Shown here: positions 1 through 6,232 of the stretch, one piece after another
Numbering within the stretch: the stretch's first letter is position 1
How the letters are laid out: every line of letters starts with the position of its first letter
Position numbers and translations under genes: made by a program
Assembly (NCBI GenBank): GCA_023260735.1
Contig: JALQUL010000141.1
Span: 1 to 11,206, forward strand
DNA length: 11,206 nucleotides
DNA from: Limnohabitans sp.
GTDB taxonomy: Bacteria > Pseudomonadota > Gammaproteobacteria > Burkholderiales > Burkholderiaceae_C
Reading direction: 5' to 3'
The notes under the pieces: model-generated
Database searches by the model: none
What the model was told of the DNA's origin: nothing
The model's input: only the letters and a program-made list of their open reading frames with translations

Positions 1-24
1 GATTAGTTTAAAAGTGTGCAGTAC

Positions 25-28
25 CTAA
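25..28. repeat. Left target-site flank of the IS (CTAA)
   Basis: These four bases directly precede the left inverted repeat and fit the YTAR target of IS5-group elements. The right-hand partner reads TTAA, so the duplication is imperfect. Confidence 0.6.
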
Positions 29-49
29 GGAAACTCTGCATAACTCCCC
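29..49 (+). repeat. Left terminal inverted repeat of the IS
   Basis: It pairs with the reverse complement of 1187-1207 at 16 of 21 positions. Mismatches fall at repeat positions 4-6, 11 and 19. It would be the transposase binding and cleavage end. Confidence 0.85.
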
Positions 50-93
50 GTTCTGTGTGCTTGGCGTAAGGCCCATCTGAGAAAATTCTGTCC

Positions 94-1053
94 ATGAAAC
101 AAGCCCGCCTGAACCTCAACCTGAACGCCAAAAAAACACGCAAACAAGTATTCTTGGAACAGATGGAACAAGTCGTTCCTTGGGTAGCGCTAGTTGAACT
201 CATCGCCCCTTACTACCCCGAAGGCAAGACGGGCAGGCCGCCGTTTTCGCTGCAAACCATGCTGCGCATTCACTTCATGCAACAATGGTTCACTTTGTCG
301 GACCCGGGCATGGAAGAGGCCTTCTTTGACACACCGCTGTACCGTGAGTTTGCCCAGCTCCAAGAGTTTGGCCGTCTGCCAGACGAAAGCACCATCTTGC
401 GTTTCCGTCACCGCCTTGAAAAGCACAAACTGGCTGAGCAAGTTCTGGGCGTAGTCAATGAATTACTGACTGCCCGAGGACTGCTTTTGAAAGCGGGTAC
501 AGTGGTGGATGCCACGTTGATTGCGGCCCCATCTTCAACCAAGAACAAAGAACACAAGCGTGACCTGCAGATGCATTCGAGCAAGAAGGGCCAGCAGATG
601 TACTTTGGCATGAAAGCCCACATTGGTGCTGATGCTGAGTCGGGCTTGGTGCACACGGTTCGTGGCACAACGGGCAATGTTCACGACGTCATTGAAGGCA
701 ACAGTTTGTTGCATGGGCAAGAGACTGATGCATTCGGCGATGCGGGATATCAGGGCATTGAAAAGCGGCCAGATGCCAAAGTCGATGTGAACTGGCACAT
801 TGCAATGAAACCGGGCAAACGCAAGGCACTGGACAAAGACAATGCGATTGAAGCGATGGTCGAGCAGGTGGAGAAGATCAAGGCCTGCATCCGTGCCAAA
901 GTAGAACACCCGTTTCGGGTCATCAAGCGGCAGTTTGGGTACGTCAAAGTTCGCTACCGAGGCTTGAAGAAGAACACAGCCCAGCTGACGACTTTGTTTG
1001 CGTTGTCAAACCTTTGGATGATGCGCGGCAAATTGATGCAAATGCAGGGATGA
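94..1053 (+). CDS. IS5-family transposase (DDE)
   Basis: This is a 319-residue transposase that would cut and join the IS ends. The N-terminal part (about 20-110) contains the IS5-type DNA-binding region with VVPW, a GRPPFSLQTMLRIHFMQQWF stretch and DESTILRFRHRLE. The catalytic triad is readable: D139 in VVDATLIAAPSS, D216 in GDAGYQG, and E271 in VEHPFRVIKRQFG. R267 and K278 around E271 match the R-3-E-6-K part of the IS4/IS5 YREK signature. The length matches complete IS5-group transposases and there is no frameshift or internal stop, so the enzyme looks functional. No good Shine-Dalgarno motif precedes the ATG; TGAGAAA lies 9-15 nt upstream. Codon use is GC-rich compared with the rest of the window. 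Confidence 0.95.
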   Translation: MKQARLNLNLNAKKTRKQVFLEQMEQVVPWVALVELIAPYYPEGKTGRPPFSLQTMLRIHFMQQWFTLSDPGMEEAFFDTPLYREFAQLQEFGRLPDESTILRFRHRLEKHKLAEQVLGVVNELLTARGLLLKAGTVVDATLIAAPSSTKNKEHKRDLQMHSSKKGQQMYFGMKAHIGADAESGLVHTVRGTTGNVHDVIEGNSLLHGQETDAFGDAGYQGIEKRPDAKVDVNWHIAMKPGKRKALDKDNAIEAMVEQVEKIKACIRAKVEHPFRVIKRQFGYVKVRYRGLKKNTAQLTTLFALSNLWMMRGKLMQMQG

Positions 1054-1094
1054 GTGCACCCAAAAACGTGGGGAAGTGCCTGAAAGGACAAAAG

Positions 1095-1130
1095 AGCCAA
1101 AGAATTGGCACTAAGAAGTGCGATTTGGCT
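1095..1130 (+). repeat. Two-part hairpin in the non-coding tail of the IS
   Basis: AGCCAAA (1095-1101) pairs perfectly with TTTGGCT (1124-1130). Inside it GCACT (1108-1112) pairs with AGTGC (1117-1121) around an AAGA loop, leaving an asymmetric internal loop of 6 and 2 nt. There is no U-run after it, so it is not a standard intrinsic terminator. It lies 42 nt after the transposase stop and could protect or shape the 3' end of the transposase mRNA. Confidence 0.5.
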
Positions 1131-1186
1131 GAGGATTGCACTCAAAAACCACTGCATCAAACAATCAGCCCAATACAACAGCTGCA

Positions 1187-1207
1187 GGTGAGTTATTCAG
1201 ACCATCC
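1187..1207 (-). repeat. Right terminal inverted repeat of the IS
   Basis: Its reverse complement matches the left repeat (29-49) at 16 of 21 positions and it is followed directly by TTAA. This defines the IS right end, 40 bp before the GTG start of the LacI-type gene. Confidence 0.85.
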
Positions 1208-1211
1208 TTAA
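1208..1211. repeat. Right target-site flank of the IS (TTAA)
   Basis: These four bases after the right inverted repeat fit YTAR but differ from the left flank CTAA at the first base. Either one copy mutated, or the two ends come from different insertion events joined by recombination. Confidence 0.5.
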
Positions 1212-1212
1212 G

Positions 1213-1237
1213 TCTTATACTTATAATCTGTGTAAGA
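1213..1237 (+). promoter_or_regulatory. Candidate -10 box with overlapping dyad upstream of the LacI-type gene
   Basis: A perfect TATAAT lies at 1222-1227, 20 bp before the GTG start. It sits inside an imperfect dyad, TCTTATAC (1213-1220) and GTGTAAGA (1230-1237), with 7 of 8 arm positions complementary and a 9-bp spacer. A repressor bound here would cover the -10, as in autoregulated LacI genes. The 9-bp spacer is wider than in most LacI operators, which weakens the case. No good -35 is visible at the right distance; that position now lies inside the right end of the IS. Confidence 0.4.
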
Positions 1238-1247
1238 GAGCTATATC

Positions 1248-2306
1248 GTGAATATCAAGCAGCTGGCTAAAACCCTTAATTTATCAACCTCCACCGTTAG
1301 TCGAGCTTTAAACGGATACACCGACGTGAATCCTGATACTCGTTTGCGTGTACAACAGGCGGCCCAGTCTTTGGGTTACAGACCTGATGCAAGTGCACGT
1401 CGCTTGGTAAGAGGTGATGCTGAAGCGGTAGGGATTGTTTATAGTGCCGCCGCAGAAGTATTAGGGAATCCACAATTTTTAGACATGGCGGGTGGCCTAT
1501 CCGATCGCTTAGAACAAGATCAGTTTGATTTGTTATTAGCTCTTTCTAAACATGATCATGAGCTCAAAATTTATGAGCGTCTGTTTAGAGGGGGGCGAGT
1601 AGATTCAGTGATTGTGGCCAACACCCAAGTCCATGATGACAGAATCAATTTTTTATTGAGCAAAAACTATCCATTTGTCGCTTATGGCAGAACTGCCAAC
1701 TGCGAAAATTATTCGTGGCTTGATTTCGACAATGAACAAAGTAGTGCTTTAGCGGTAGAACATTTGTTAGCTTTGGGTCATACCCGTATTGCCTATGTTC
1801 ATTCCCCTCTAGATCTTAATTATGCCAAACAACGCCATGCCGGTTTCTTAGATGCCTTGCAAAAAAATGGCTTGAACTGCCCGCAAGTTTATCAATCGAG
1901 TGCGGTGAATAATAGGCGTCAAGCGATTGAAGTCATACAAGGTTTTATGCAGCTAGACCCTGTACCCACCGCTATCATCGCCGATAGTAATATTATTGGT
2001 ATGGCAATTTTTAGAGGCTTAAATGATTTGGGCGTTAAAATCGGTCAAGATATCTCATTGATTATTAACGGTGAAGTCTCAAGTGAATATGTTTTACTGA
2101 ACCAGCCCATTACGACTGTGATTCAACCAACCGCCCATGACACTGGGGTGACTTTAGCTGAAATGACTTTTAGTTTATTGCGAAATCGTAAATTATCGCA
2201 ATCTAACAAACAAGAACCTATGCCGCCGTGGCAGTTGCTTAAATCCTGCCAACTAGTGACAGGTAGCACCACAGGTCCACCACCTCAACTTCACCATAAA
2301 AAATAA
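1248..2306 (+). CDS. LacI-family transcriptional regulator
   Basis: This is a 352-residue DNA-binding repressor-type protein that would act on operators in the cytoplasm. Residues 1-22 form the classic LacI helix-turn-helix (IKQLAKTLNLSTSTVSRALNG), followed by a hinge region around 45-56 (RPDASARRLVRG). A periplasmic-binding-protein-like ligand domain runs from about 60 to 340 and contains the family pattern LGVKIGQDISLI and a TTVIQP motif near its end. The GTG start is preferred because it begins exactly at the HTH. AAGAGAG lies 7 nt upstream and is the best Shine-Dalgarno-like match of any gene in the window. The MFS gene follows 28 bp downstream on the same strand, so the transporter is the likely target and co-transcription is likely. 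The effector is unknown, though LacI ligands are usually sugars or nucleosides. The IS ends 40 bp upstream, so expression may be altered in this strain. Confidence 0.93.
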   Translation: MNIKQLAKTLNLSTSTVSRALNGYTDVNPDTRLRVQQAAQSLGYRPDASARRLVRGDAEAVGIVYSAAAEVLGNPQFLDMAGGLSDRLEQDQFDLLLALSKHDHELKIYERLFRGGRVDSVIVANTQVHDDRINFLLSKNYPFVAYGRTANCENYSWLDFDNEQSSALAVEHLLALGHTRIAYVHSPLDLNYAKQRHAGFLDALQKNGLNCPQVYQSSAVNNRRQAIEVIQGFMQLDPVPTAIIADSNIIGMAIFRGLNDLGVKIGQDISLIINGEVSSEYVLLNQPITTVIQPTAHDTGVTLAEMTFSLLRNRKLSQSNKQEPMPPWQLLKSCQLVTGSTTGPPPQLHHKK

Positions 2307-2338
2307 TGCATTCCTCTTGCTGGTTTTGTACTGAATGA
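2306..2338 (+). other. 10-codon reading frame linking the regulator and transporter genes
   Basis: An ATG at 2306 overlaps the stop of the LacI-type gene (TAATG). It opens a frame of ten codons, MHSSCWFCTE, whose TGA overlaps the transporter start (ATGA at 2335-2338). Such stop-start overlaps allow translational coupling. There is no ribosome binding site for it and it may be chance; no peptide function is claimed. Confidence 0.2.
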
Positions 2339-3507
2339 GTAAAAGGCTATTGGCGCAATTAATTGTGGCTCAAATTGCAGTCCATGCTTGCATGGCCGGC
2401 ATGAGAATGGCTGCTCCCTTATGGGCCTTGCAAAATGGTTATAGCGCGTTTGCTGTTGGTAGCTTAATTGCTTTGTTTGCTTTAACGCAGGTTTTTTTGT
2501 CCATTCCTGCGGGTCGTTATATTGACAAAAATGGCCTTAAAAAACCTGTTTTGATTTGTGTAGGTTTTGCAATCAGCGGTGCTTTATTGGCGGCTATAAG
2601 TAGTGCTTACTGGGCACTGTGCCTATCGGCTTTATTGGCAGGTGGTGCTACTGGCACACTAATTATTGCCTTGCAGCGTTATGTGGGTAAAAGCGCCACC
2701 ACAGGCACCGAGTTAAAAACCGTATTTAGTTGGTTGGCTTTGGGGCCAGCATTATCCAATTTTGTGGGACCTTTTACGGCTGGTTTTATTATTGATACAT
2801 GGGGTTTTAGTGCTGCATTTTTTTGTTTAGCTTGTTTTCCATTGCTATCTTGGTTAATGGTAAAAAATGCATCCGAGCATCCGATTGAACGCCTAGCAGG
2901 CAATCCTCACAGTTCTGCAACTCAGCCTAAAATACTCGATTTGTTATCGAATCCTATGTTGCGCCGATTGCTACTGGTCAATTGGTTTTTATCGGCCTGT
3001 TGGGATGTGCATACATTTGTTGTGCCTTTAATAGGTCATGAGCGTGCCTATAGTGCAACCGCTATTGGCACTATTTTGGGCGCATTTGCTATTTCAGCTG
3101 CCGTGGTTAGATTATTAATTCCCTTGTTGGCCTCAAAGTTAAAAGAGTGGAAAGTTATTTTTGGCGCTATGCTATTAAACGCTTTTTTCTTAAGCTGTTA
3201 CCCTTTTATGCCAAATGCAATTAGCATGGGTTTATGTTCAGTGGCTTTGGGTTTTGTGTTGGGGTCTGTGCAACCCATGATCATGAGTACCTTGCATCAA
3301 ATTACTCCTCATGAAAGGCATGGGGAGGCATTAGGTTTGCGCATGATGATGGTCAATGCGAGTAGCGTGGCGATGCCTACATTTTTTGGTTTTGCTGGTG
3401 CTTTTATTGGAGCGAGTGCCCTATTTGGTTTGACTGCCGCATGGGTGTTAATTGGTTCTAGTCAGGCATGGGCTTTAAGGCGTATTAAAAACAAGCCTCA
3501 CCTTTAG
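2335..3507 (+). CDS. MFS transporter, 12-TM, antiporter-like
   Basis: This is a 390-residue inner-membrane carrier of the major facilitator superfamily with about twelve hydrophobic helices and a hydrophilic central loop near 178-208. MFS motif A is visible after helix 2 (G60, D64, G67 in GRYIDKNGLKKP). Helix 5 carries a motif C-like pattern (G137-P138 and G145-P146, with G150), which in this superfamily is linked to proton antiport and drug or metabolite export. The second half starts with WFLSACWDVHTFVVPLIGHE. The substrate cannot be read from sequence. No catabolic gene is nearby and its only partner is the LacI-type regulator 28 bp upstream. The start has no Shine-Dalgarno motif and overlaps the stop of a tiny reading frame, so translation may depend on coupling. 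No convincing terminator directly follows it. Confidence 0.9.
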   Translation: MSKRLLAQLIVAQIAVHACMAGMRMAAPLWALQNGYSAFAVGSLIALFALTQVFLSIPAGRYIDKNGLKKPVLICVGFAISGALLAAISSAYWALCLSALLAGGATGTLIIALQRYVGKSATTGTELKTVFSWLALGPALSNFVGPFTAGFIIDTWGFSAAFFCLACFPLLSWLMVKNASEHPIERLAGNPHSSATQPKILDLLSNPMLRRLLLVNWFLSACWDVHTFVVPLIGHERAYSATAIGTILGAFAISAAVVRLLIPLLASKLKEWKVIFGAMLLNAFFLSCYPFMPNAISMGLCSVALGFVLGSVQPMIMSTLHQITPHERHGEALGLRMMMVNASSVAMPTFFGFAGAFIGASALFGLTAAWVLIGSSQAWALRRIKNKPHL

Positions 3508-3596
3508 TTTTGCTTGAATAGCAGGTCAGTTTTGCAATGGAAATATTTTTGAATTATTGAAAATTAATAAATGAGTGGTTCTTCGCCTATATTGCA

Positions 3597-3612
3597 GTGG
3601 GAGCGATCCTAC
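3597..3612 (+). repeat. Small hairpin with a GCGA tetraloop (REP-like)
   Basis: GTGGGA (3597-3602) pairs with TCCTAC (3607-3612) including one G-U pair, closing a GCGA loop of the stable GNRA class. The start GTGGGAGCGA resembles the opening of REP sequences known from Pseudomonas, but only one short copy is present. Confidence 0.3.
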
Positions 3613-3768
3613 AAAATGCTTGGCTTTTGGTTTTCTATTGGTATTAATTTTTGATTAAAAATAGCAATAACACGACAAATGCATTTAAAACTGATAAAAA
3701 CCCTTGCTTAGGCTCTAAAATCAAAGGCACTGAAGATTTTATCTTTGTAGGACCTGCTGTGCCATTTT

Positions 3769-3831
3769 CTTGTAGGCTTTTTACACCCATTAATTGGCAT
3801 TAGCCCTACAAGTCACATCACTTGTTTTTTT
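3769..3831 (+). promoter_or_regulatory. Possible transcription attenuator in the metG leader
   Basis: Two mutually exclusive RNA pairings are visible. CTTGTAGGCT (3769-3778) can pair with AGCCCTACAAG (3802-3812), with eight continuous pairs, one bulge, then two more. Alternatively ACAAGT (3808-3813) can pair with ACTTGT (3820-3825) around a 6-nt loop, followed by six T at 3826-3831, which is the shape of an intrinsic terminator. The arms share 3808-3812, so forming one breaks the other. A second copy of the upstream arm, TTTGTAGGA (3744-3752), is an exact 9-bp complement of TCCTACAAA (3607-3615). The T-run ends 19 nt before the metG ATG, too close to leave room for a complete promoter. No known riboswitch or T-box was recognised. 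Confidence 0.4.
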
Positions 3832-3850
3832 GAATTAATTAACTCCCACC

Positions 3851-5905
3851 ATGACCCAAAGACGAATATTTGTAACAACAGCACTTCCTTATGCCAATGG
3901 AAATTTTCACATTGGCCATATCATGGAATATATCCAAGCCGATATTTGGGTGCGTTTTCAAAGAATGATGGGGCACGAAGTCAATTTTGTAGGTGCCGAT
4001 GATGCTCATGGTGCTCCGATTATGATTGCGGCGCAAAAAGCTGGCATTACGCCACAACAATTTGTTGCTAATATTGCCGCAGGTCGTAAGCCTTATTTAG
4101 ATGGGTTTAATATTGCCTTTGACAACTGGCACAGTACCGATGGCCCAGAAAATCATGAGTTAGCGCAAGCCATTTATAAAGATTTAAAAGCCGCTGGTTT
4201 AATTTCGACTAAAGTGATTGAGCAGTTTTTTGATCCTGAAAAAGGCATGTTTTTGCCAGACCGTTTTATTAAAGGCGAGTGCCCTAAGTGTGGTGCCAAA
4301 GATCAATACGGCGACAGCTGTGAAGCTTGTGGAGCAGTCTATAGCCCTACCGAATTAAAAAACCCCTATTCTGCTTTAAGCGGTGCAACACCCATACTAA
4401 AAAATTCTGAGCATTATTTCTTTAGTTTATCTGACCCTCGCTGTGCACAATTCTTAGAGGTATGGACTCACCAAGAAGGTCGTTTGCAACCCGAAGTCTT
4501 AAACAAAATCAAAGAGTGGTTTGCCAAAGATGACGAGGGCAAAGGTGGTCTTGGCGATTGGGATATTTCTCGTGATGCACCTTATTTTGGTATTGAAATT
4601 CCAGATGCTCCAGGTAAATATTTTTATGTTTGGCTAGATGCGCCAATTGGTTATTTAGCCTCGTTAAAAAACTATTTAGGTAAAAAAGGTCTTGATTATG
4701 AAAAATACATCAATGACCCAGCGGTAGAGCAATATCATTTTATTGGTAAAGATATTACTTATTTCCATACCCTGTTCTGGCCCGCCATGTTGCATTTTTC
4801 AGGTCGTAAAACACCGGACGCTATTTTTGTACACGGATTTTTAACTGTTAATAACGGTGAAAAAATGAGTAAGAGCCGTGGCACTGGTTTAGACCCATTA
4901 AAGTATTTAAGTTTGGGTATGAATCCTGAGTGGCTACGTTATTATTTAGCCGCTAAGCTCAATGGTCGTAACGAAGATATCGACTTTAATTCAGAAGATT
5001 TTATGCTTCGTGTGAATAGCGATTTAGTCGGTAAATTTATTAATATTGCCTCACGTGCCGCGGGTTTTATTCATAAACGTTTTGCAGGTCAATTAAGTGC
5101 TGTTAGTACCGATGGGCAAACTTTATTAGATCTATTAAAAGCATCTTCAAGCCTCGTTTCAGGTTTGTACGATAGCCGCGATTATGCAAAAGCACTGCGT
5201 GAAGTGATGCGTTTAGCCGATCGAGTGAACGAATATGTCGATCAAAACAAACCTTGGGAATTGGCTAAAAAAGAAGGTATGGATGCCCGTTTGCAAGATG
5301 TATGTACGACTTGTATTGAAGCCTTCCGCTTATTAAGTATTTATTTAAAACCCGTTTTGCCGCATTTAGCTAGTCAAGTCGAAAAATTTTTAAAAGTCGG
5401 CAGTTTGAACTGGCAAAGTGCCGAGCAGGTGTTAGGGGCTGGACATGAAATTGGTCAATATCAGCATTTAATGCAACGTGTCGAAGAAAAACAACTCGAC
5501 GCTTTATTAACGCCACCAGAGCCAGTGGTAGAAGCATTGATACCAGGTGGCGAAGCCATTGCCCCTACTATTACCATTGATGACTTTGCTAAAATTGATT
5601 TGCGTATTGCCAAAATTGTCGATTGCAAAGCGGTAGAGGGTTCTACTAAGTTATTGCAACTGAGCTTAGATGCTGGCGAGGGGCGTCTGCGTAATGTGTT
5701 TAGTGGCATTGCTAGCTGCTATAAACCAGAAGACTTAGTTGGTAAATTAACTGTTTTAGTAGCTAATTTGGCACCGCGTAAAATGAAGTTTGGTATTAGT
5801 GAAGGTATGGTTTTAGCGGCTAGTCATGCCGATGAAAAAGCCCAACCTGGTATTTATATTTTAGAGCCAGTCGCTGGCGCCACCCCTGGTATGCGAATTC
5901 ATTAA
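3851..5905 (+). CDS. metG: Methionyl-tRNA synthetase
   Basis: This 684-residue cytoplasmic enzyme attaches methionine to tRNA-Met using ATP; the length fits the long bacterial form (E. coli 677). The class I HIGH motif is at 20-23 (NGNFHIGH), following ALPYANG. A zinc knuckle is formed by Cys144, Cys147, Cys157 and Cys160. KMSKS is at 338-342. The anticodon-binding helical domain follows at about 395-545. Residues about 573-684 form the C-terminal EMAP/Arc1p-like tRNA-binding domain used for dimerisation and tRNA affinity (DDFAKIDLRIAKI, later PRKMKFGISEGMVLA). The ATG start fits the family N-terminus exactly, although no Shine-Dalgarno motif precedes it. A terminator-like hairpin lies directly upstream and may control it. 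An inverted repeat with a downstream T-rich stretch follows at 5945-5991. Confidence 0.98.
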   Translation: MTQRRIFVTTALPYANGNFHIGHIMEYIQADIWVRFQRMMGHEVNFVGADDAHGAPIMIAAQKAGITPQQFVANIAAGRKPYLDGFNIAFDNWHSTDGPENHELAQAIYKDLKAAGLISTKVIEQFFDPEKGMFLPDRFIKGECPKCGAKDQYGDSCEACGAVYSPTELKNPYSALSGATPILKNSEHYFFSLSDPRCAQFLEVWTHQEGRLQPEVLNKIKEWFAKDDEGKGGLGDWDISRDAPYFGIEIPDAPGKYFYVWLDAPIGYLASLKNYLGKKGLDYEKYINDPAVEQYHFIGKDITYFHTLFWPAMLHFSGRKTPDAIFVHGFLTVNNGEKMSKSRGTGLDPLKYLSLGMNPEWLRYYLAAKLNGRNEDIDFNSEDFMLRVNSDLVGKFINIASRAAGFIHKRFAGQLSAVSTDGQTLLDLLKASSSLVSGLYDSRDYAKALREVMRLADRVNEYVDQNKPWELAKKEGMDARLQDVCTTCIEAFRLLSIYLKPVLPHLASQVEKFLKVGSLNWQSAEQVLGAGHEIGQYQHLMQRVEEKQLDALLTPPEPVVEALIPGGEAIAPTITIDDFAKIDLRIAKIVDCKAVEGSTKLLQLSLDAGEGRLRNVFSGIASCYKPEDLVGKLTVLVANLAPRKMKFGISEGMVLAASHADEKAQPGIYILEPVAGATPGMRIH

Positions 5906-5944
5906 GTGAGTGTCAGGCGCTTTCGTTATTTTTAATTGTTTTAT

Positions 5945-5999
5945 CTTGGTAAGTTTGGTCCCTACTTTCGACGAGTAAAATACTTACCAAGCCTATTTT
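5945..5999 (+). terminator. Inverted repeat after metG: terminator or operator
   Basis: CTTGGTAAGT (5945-5954) and ACTTACCAAG (5982-5991) are perfect 10-bp complements with a 27-nt loop, followed by CCTATTTTT. This could end metG transcription. The loop is long for an intrinsic terminator, and the right arm lies just upstream of a TATAAT (6000-6005), so a binding site for a regulator is the main alternative. Confidence 0.45.
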
Positions 6000-6005
6000 T
6001 ATAAT
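6000..6005 (+). promoter_or_regulatory. Candidate -10 box for the DUF3460-scpA pair
   Basis: A perfect TATAAT lies 16 bp before the ATG at 6022. If used, transcription would start about 10 nt before the start codon, giving a very short leader. No convincing -35 is present at 16-18 bp; that region is the right arm of the inverted repeat. Confidence 0.4.
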
Positions 6006-6021
6006 TGATTGAGTTTATATT

Positions 6022-6225
6022 ATGAGTTTTTTTCAACGTGACCATTACCGTTCAGAAGCTACCCAATTTATTGATAAATTAAAGTCAGAAAAGCCTGAAC
6101 TTGAAAAATCACAATTGGCGGGCCGTGCTTTGTTATGGGATAAGCAAGTAGATTTGCAATTGCAAACTGAACTTAAAAAAGGCAAAGTAGCTCAAAAACC
6201 TTATGTCTATTCAACCAACCCATAA
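6022..6225 (+). CDS. Small DUF3460-family protein
   Basis: This is a 67-residue soluble protein of unknown function. It begins MSFFQRDHYRSEATQFIDKL and ends with the tail KPYVYSTNP. It is rich in charged residues, with no signal peptide, membrane helix or cysteine. I recognise the SEATQFIDKLK and AGRALLWDK stretches as the DUF3460 pattern found in Burkholderiales upstream of scpA. scpA starts 7 bp after its stop, so the two are almost certainly co-transcribed. This placement suggests a link to chromosome maintenance, but nothing in the protein shows it. A weak GAG lies 8 nt upstream of the ATG; a TATAAT box lies 16 bp upstream. Confidence 0.85.
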   Translation: MSFFQRDHYRSEATQFIDKLKSEKPELEKSQLAGRALLWDKQVDLQLQTELKKGKVAQKPYVYSTNP

Positions 6226-6232
6226 GTTGTAA

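Larger units (their letters stand above)
29..1207 (+). mobile_element. IS5-family insertion sequence, apparently complete (1179 bp)
   Basis: The element is bounded by imperfect terminal inverted repeats at 29-49 and 1187-1207, matching at 16 of 21 positions; both begin GGA and share TCTG and ATAACTC. It carries one transposase gene (94-1053) and a 133-bp non-coding tail. A single-ORF element of about 1.2 kb with YTAR-type target sites is typical of the IS5 group of the IS5 family. The flanks are CTAA (25-28) and TTAA (1208-1211), both fitting YTAR but differing at one base. Its GC content is visibly higher than that of the neighbours, consistent with acquisition from a more GC-rich genome. 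It has landed immediately upstream of the LacI-type regulator. Confidence 0.88.
3508..3850. other. 343-bp spacer between the MFS gene and metG
   Basis: No convincing protein gene is present; a 27-codon frame (3571-3654) has no ribosome binding site and no recognisable product. The spacer holds four copies of one heptamer in both orientations: CCTACAA at 3608-3614 and 3805-3811 (the latter within AGCCCTACAAG), and TTGTAGG at 3745-3751 and 3770-3776. There is a small hairpin with a GCGA loop (3597-3612), a TAAAATC/GATTTTA stem (3716-3722 with 3735-3741) and a terminator-like hairpin against metG (3808-3831). The copies can pair with each other in alternative ways. The metG promoter must lie here or further upstream, but I could not identify its boxes. 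Confidence 0.6.

Noticed and set aside
535..909. 124-codon minus-strand open frame inside the transposase gene
   Set aside because: It lies wholly antisense to a clear DDE transposase and resembles no family I know; it follows from the GC-rich codon use.
1014..1211. 65-codon plus-strand frame at the right end of the IS
   Set aside because: It overlaps the transposase end and runs through the IS tail and inverted repeat; low-complexity product with no family resemblance.
1193..1227. Hybrid promoter with a -35 in the IS right end
   Set aside because: None of the hexamers 16-18 bp upstream of either TATAAT (1222) or TATACT (1216) resembles TTGACA well enough.
3571..3654. 27-codon frame before metG as a leader peptide
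   Set aside because: It has no ribosome binding site and only one internal Met codon, so it gives no support for Met-codon-dependent attenuation.
3508..3850. CRISPR array or tRNA gene in the spacer
   Set aside because: The repeated heptamer is too short, irregular and inverted for CRISPR, and no cloverleaf or TTCGA-type T-loop was found.
5461..5709. Minus-strand frame inside metG
   Set aside because: It lies antisense to the conserved tRNA-binding domain of metG; it is a shadow frame.
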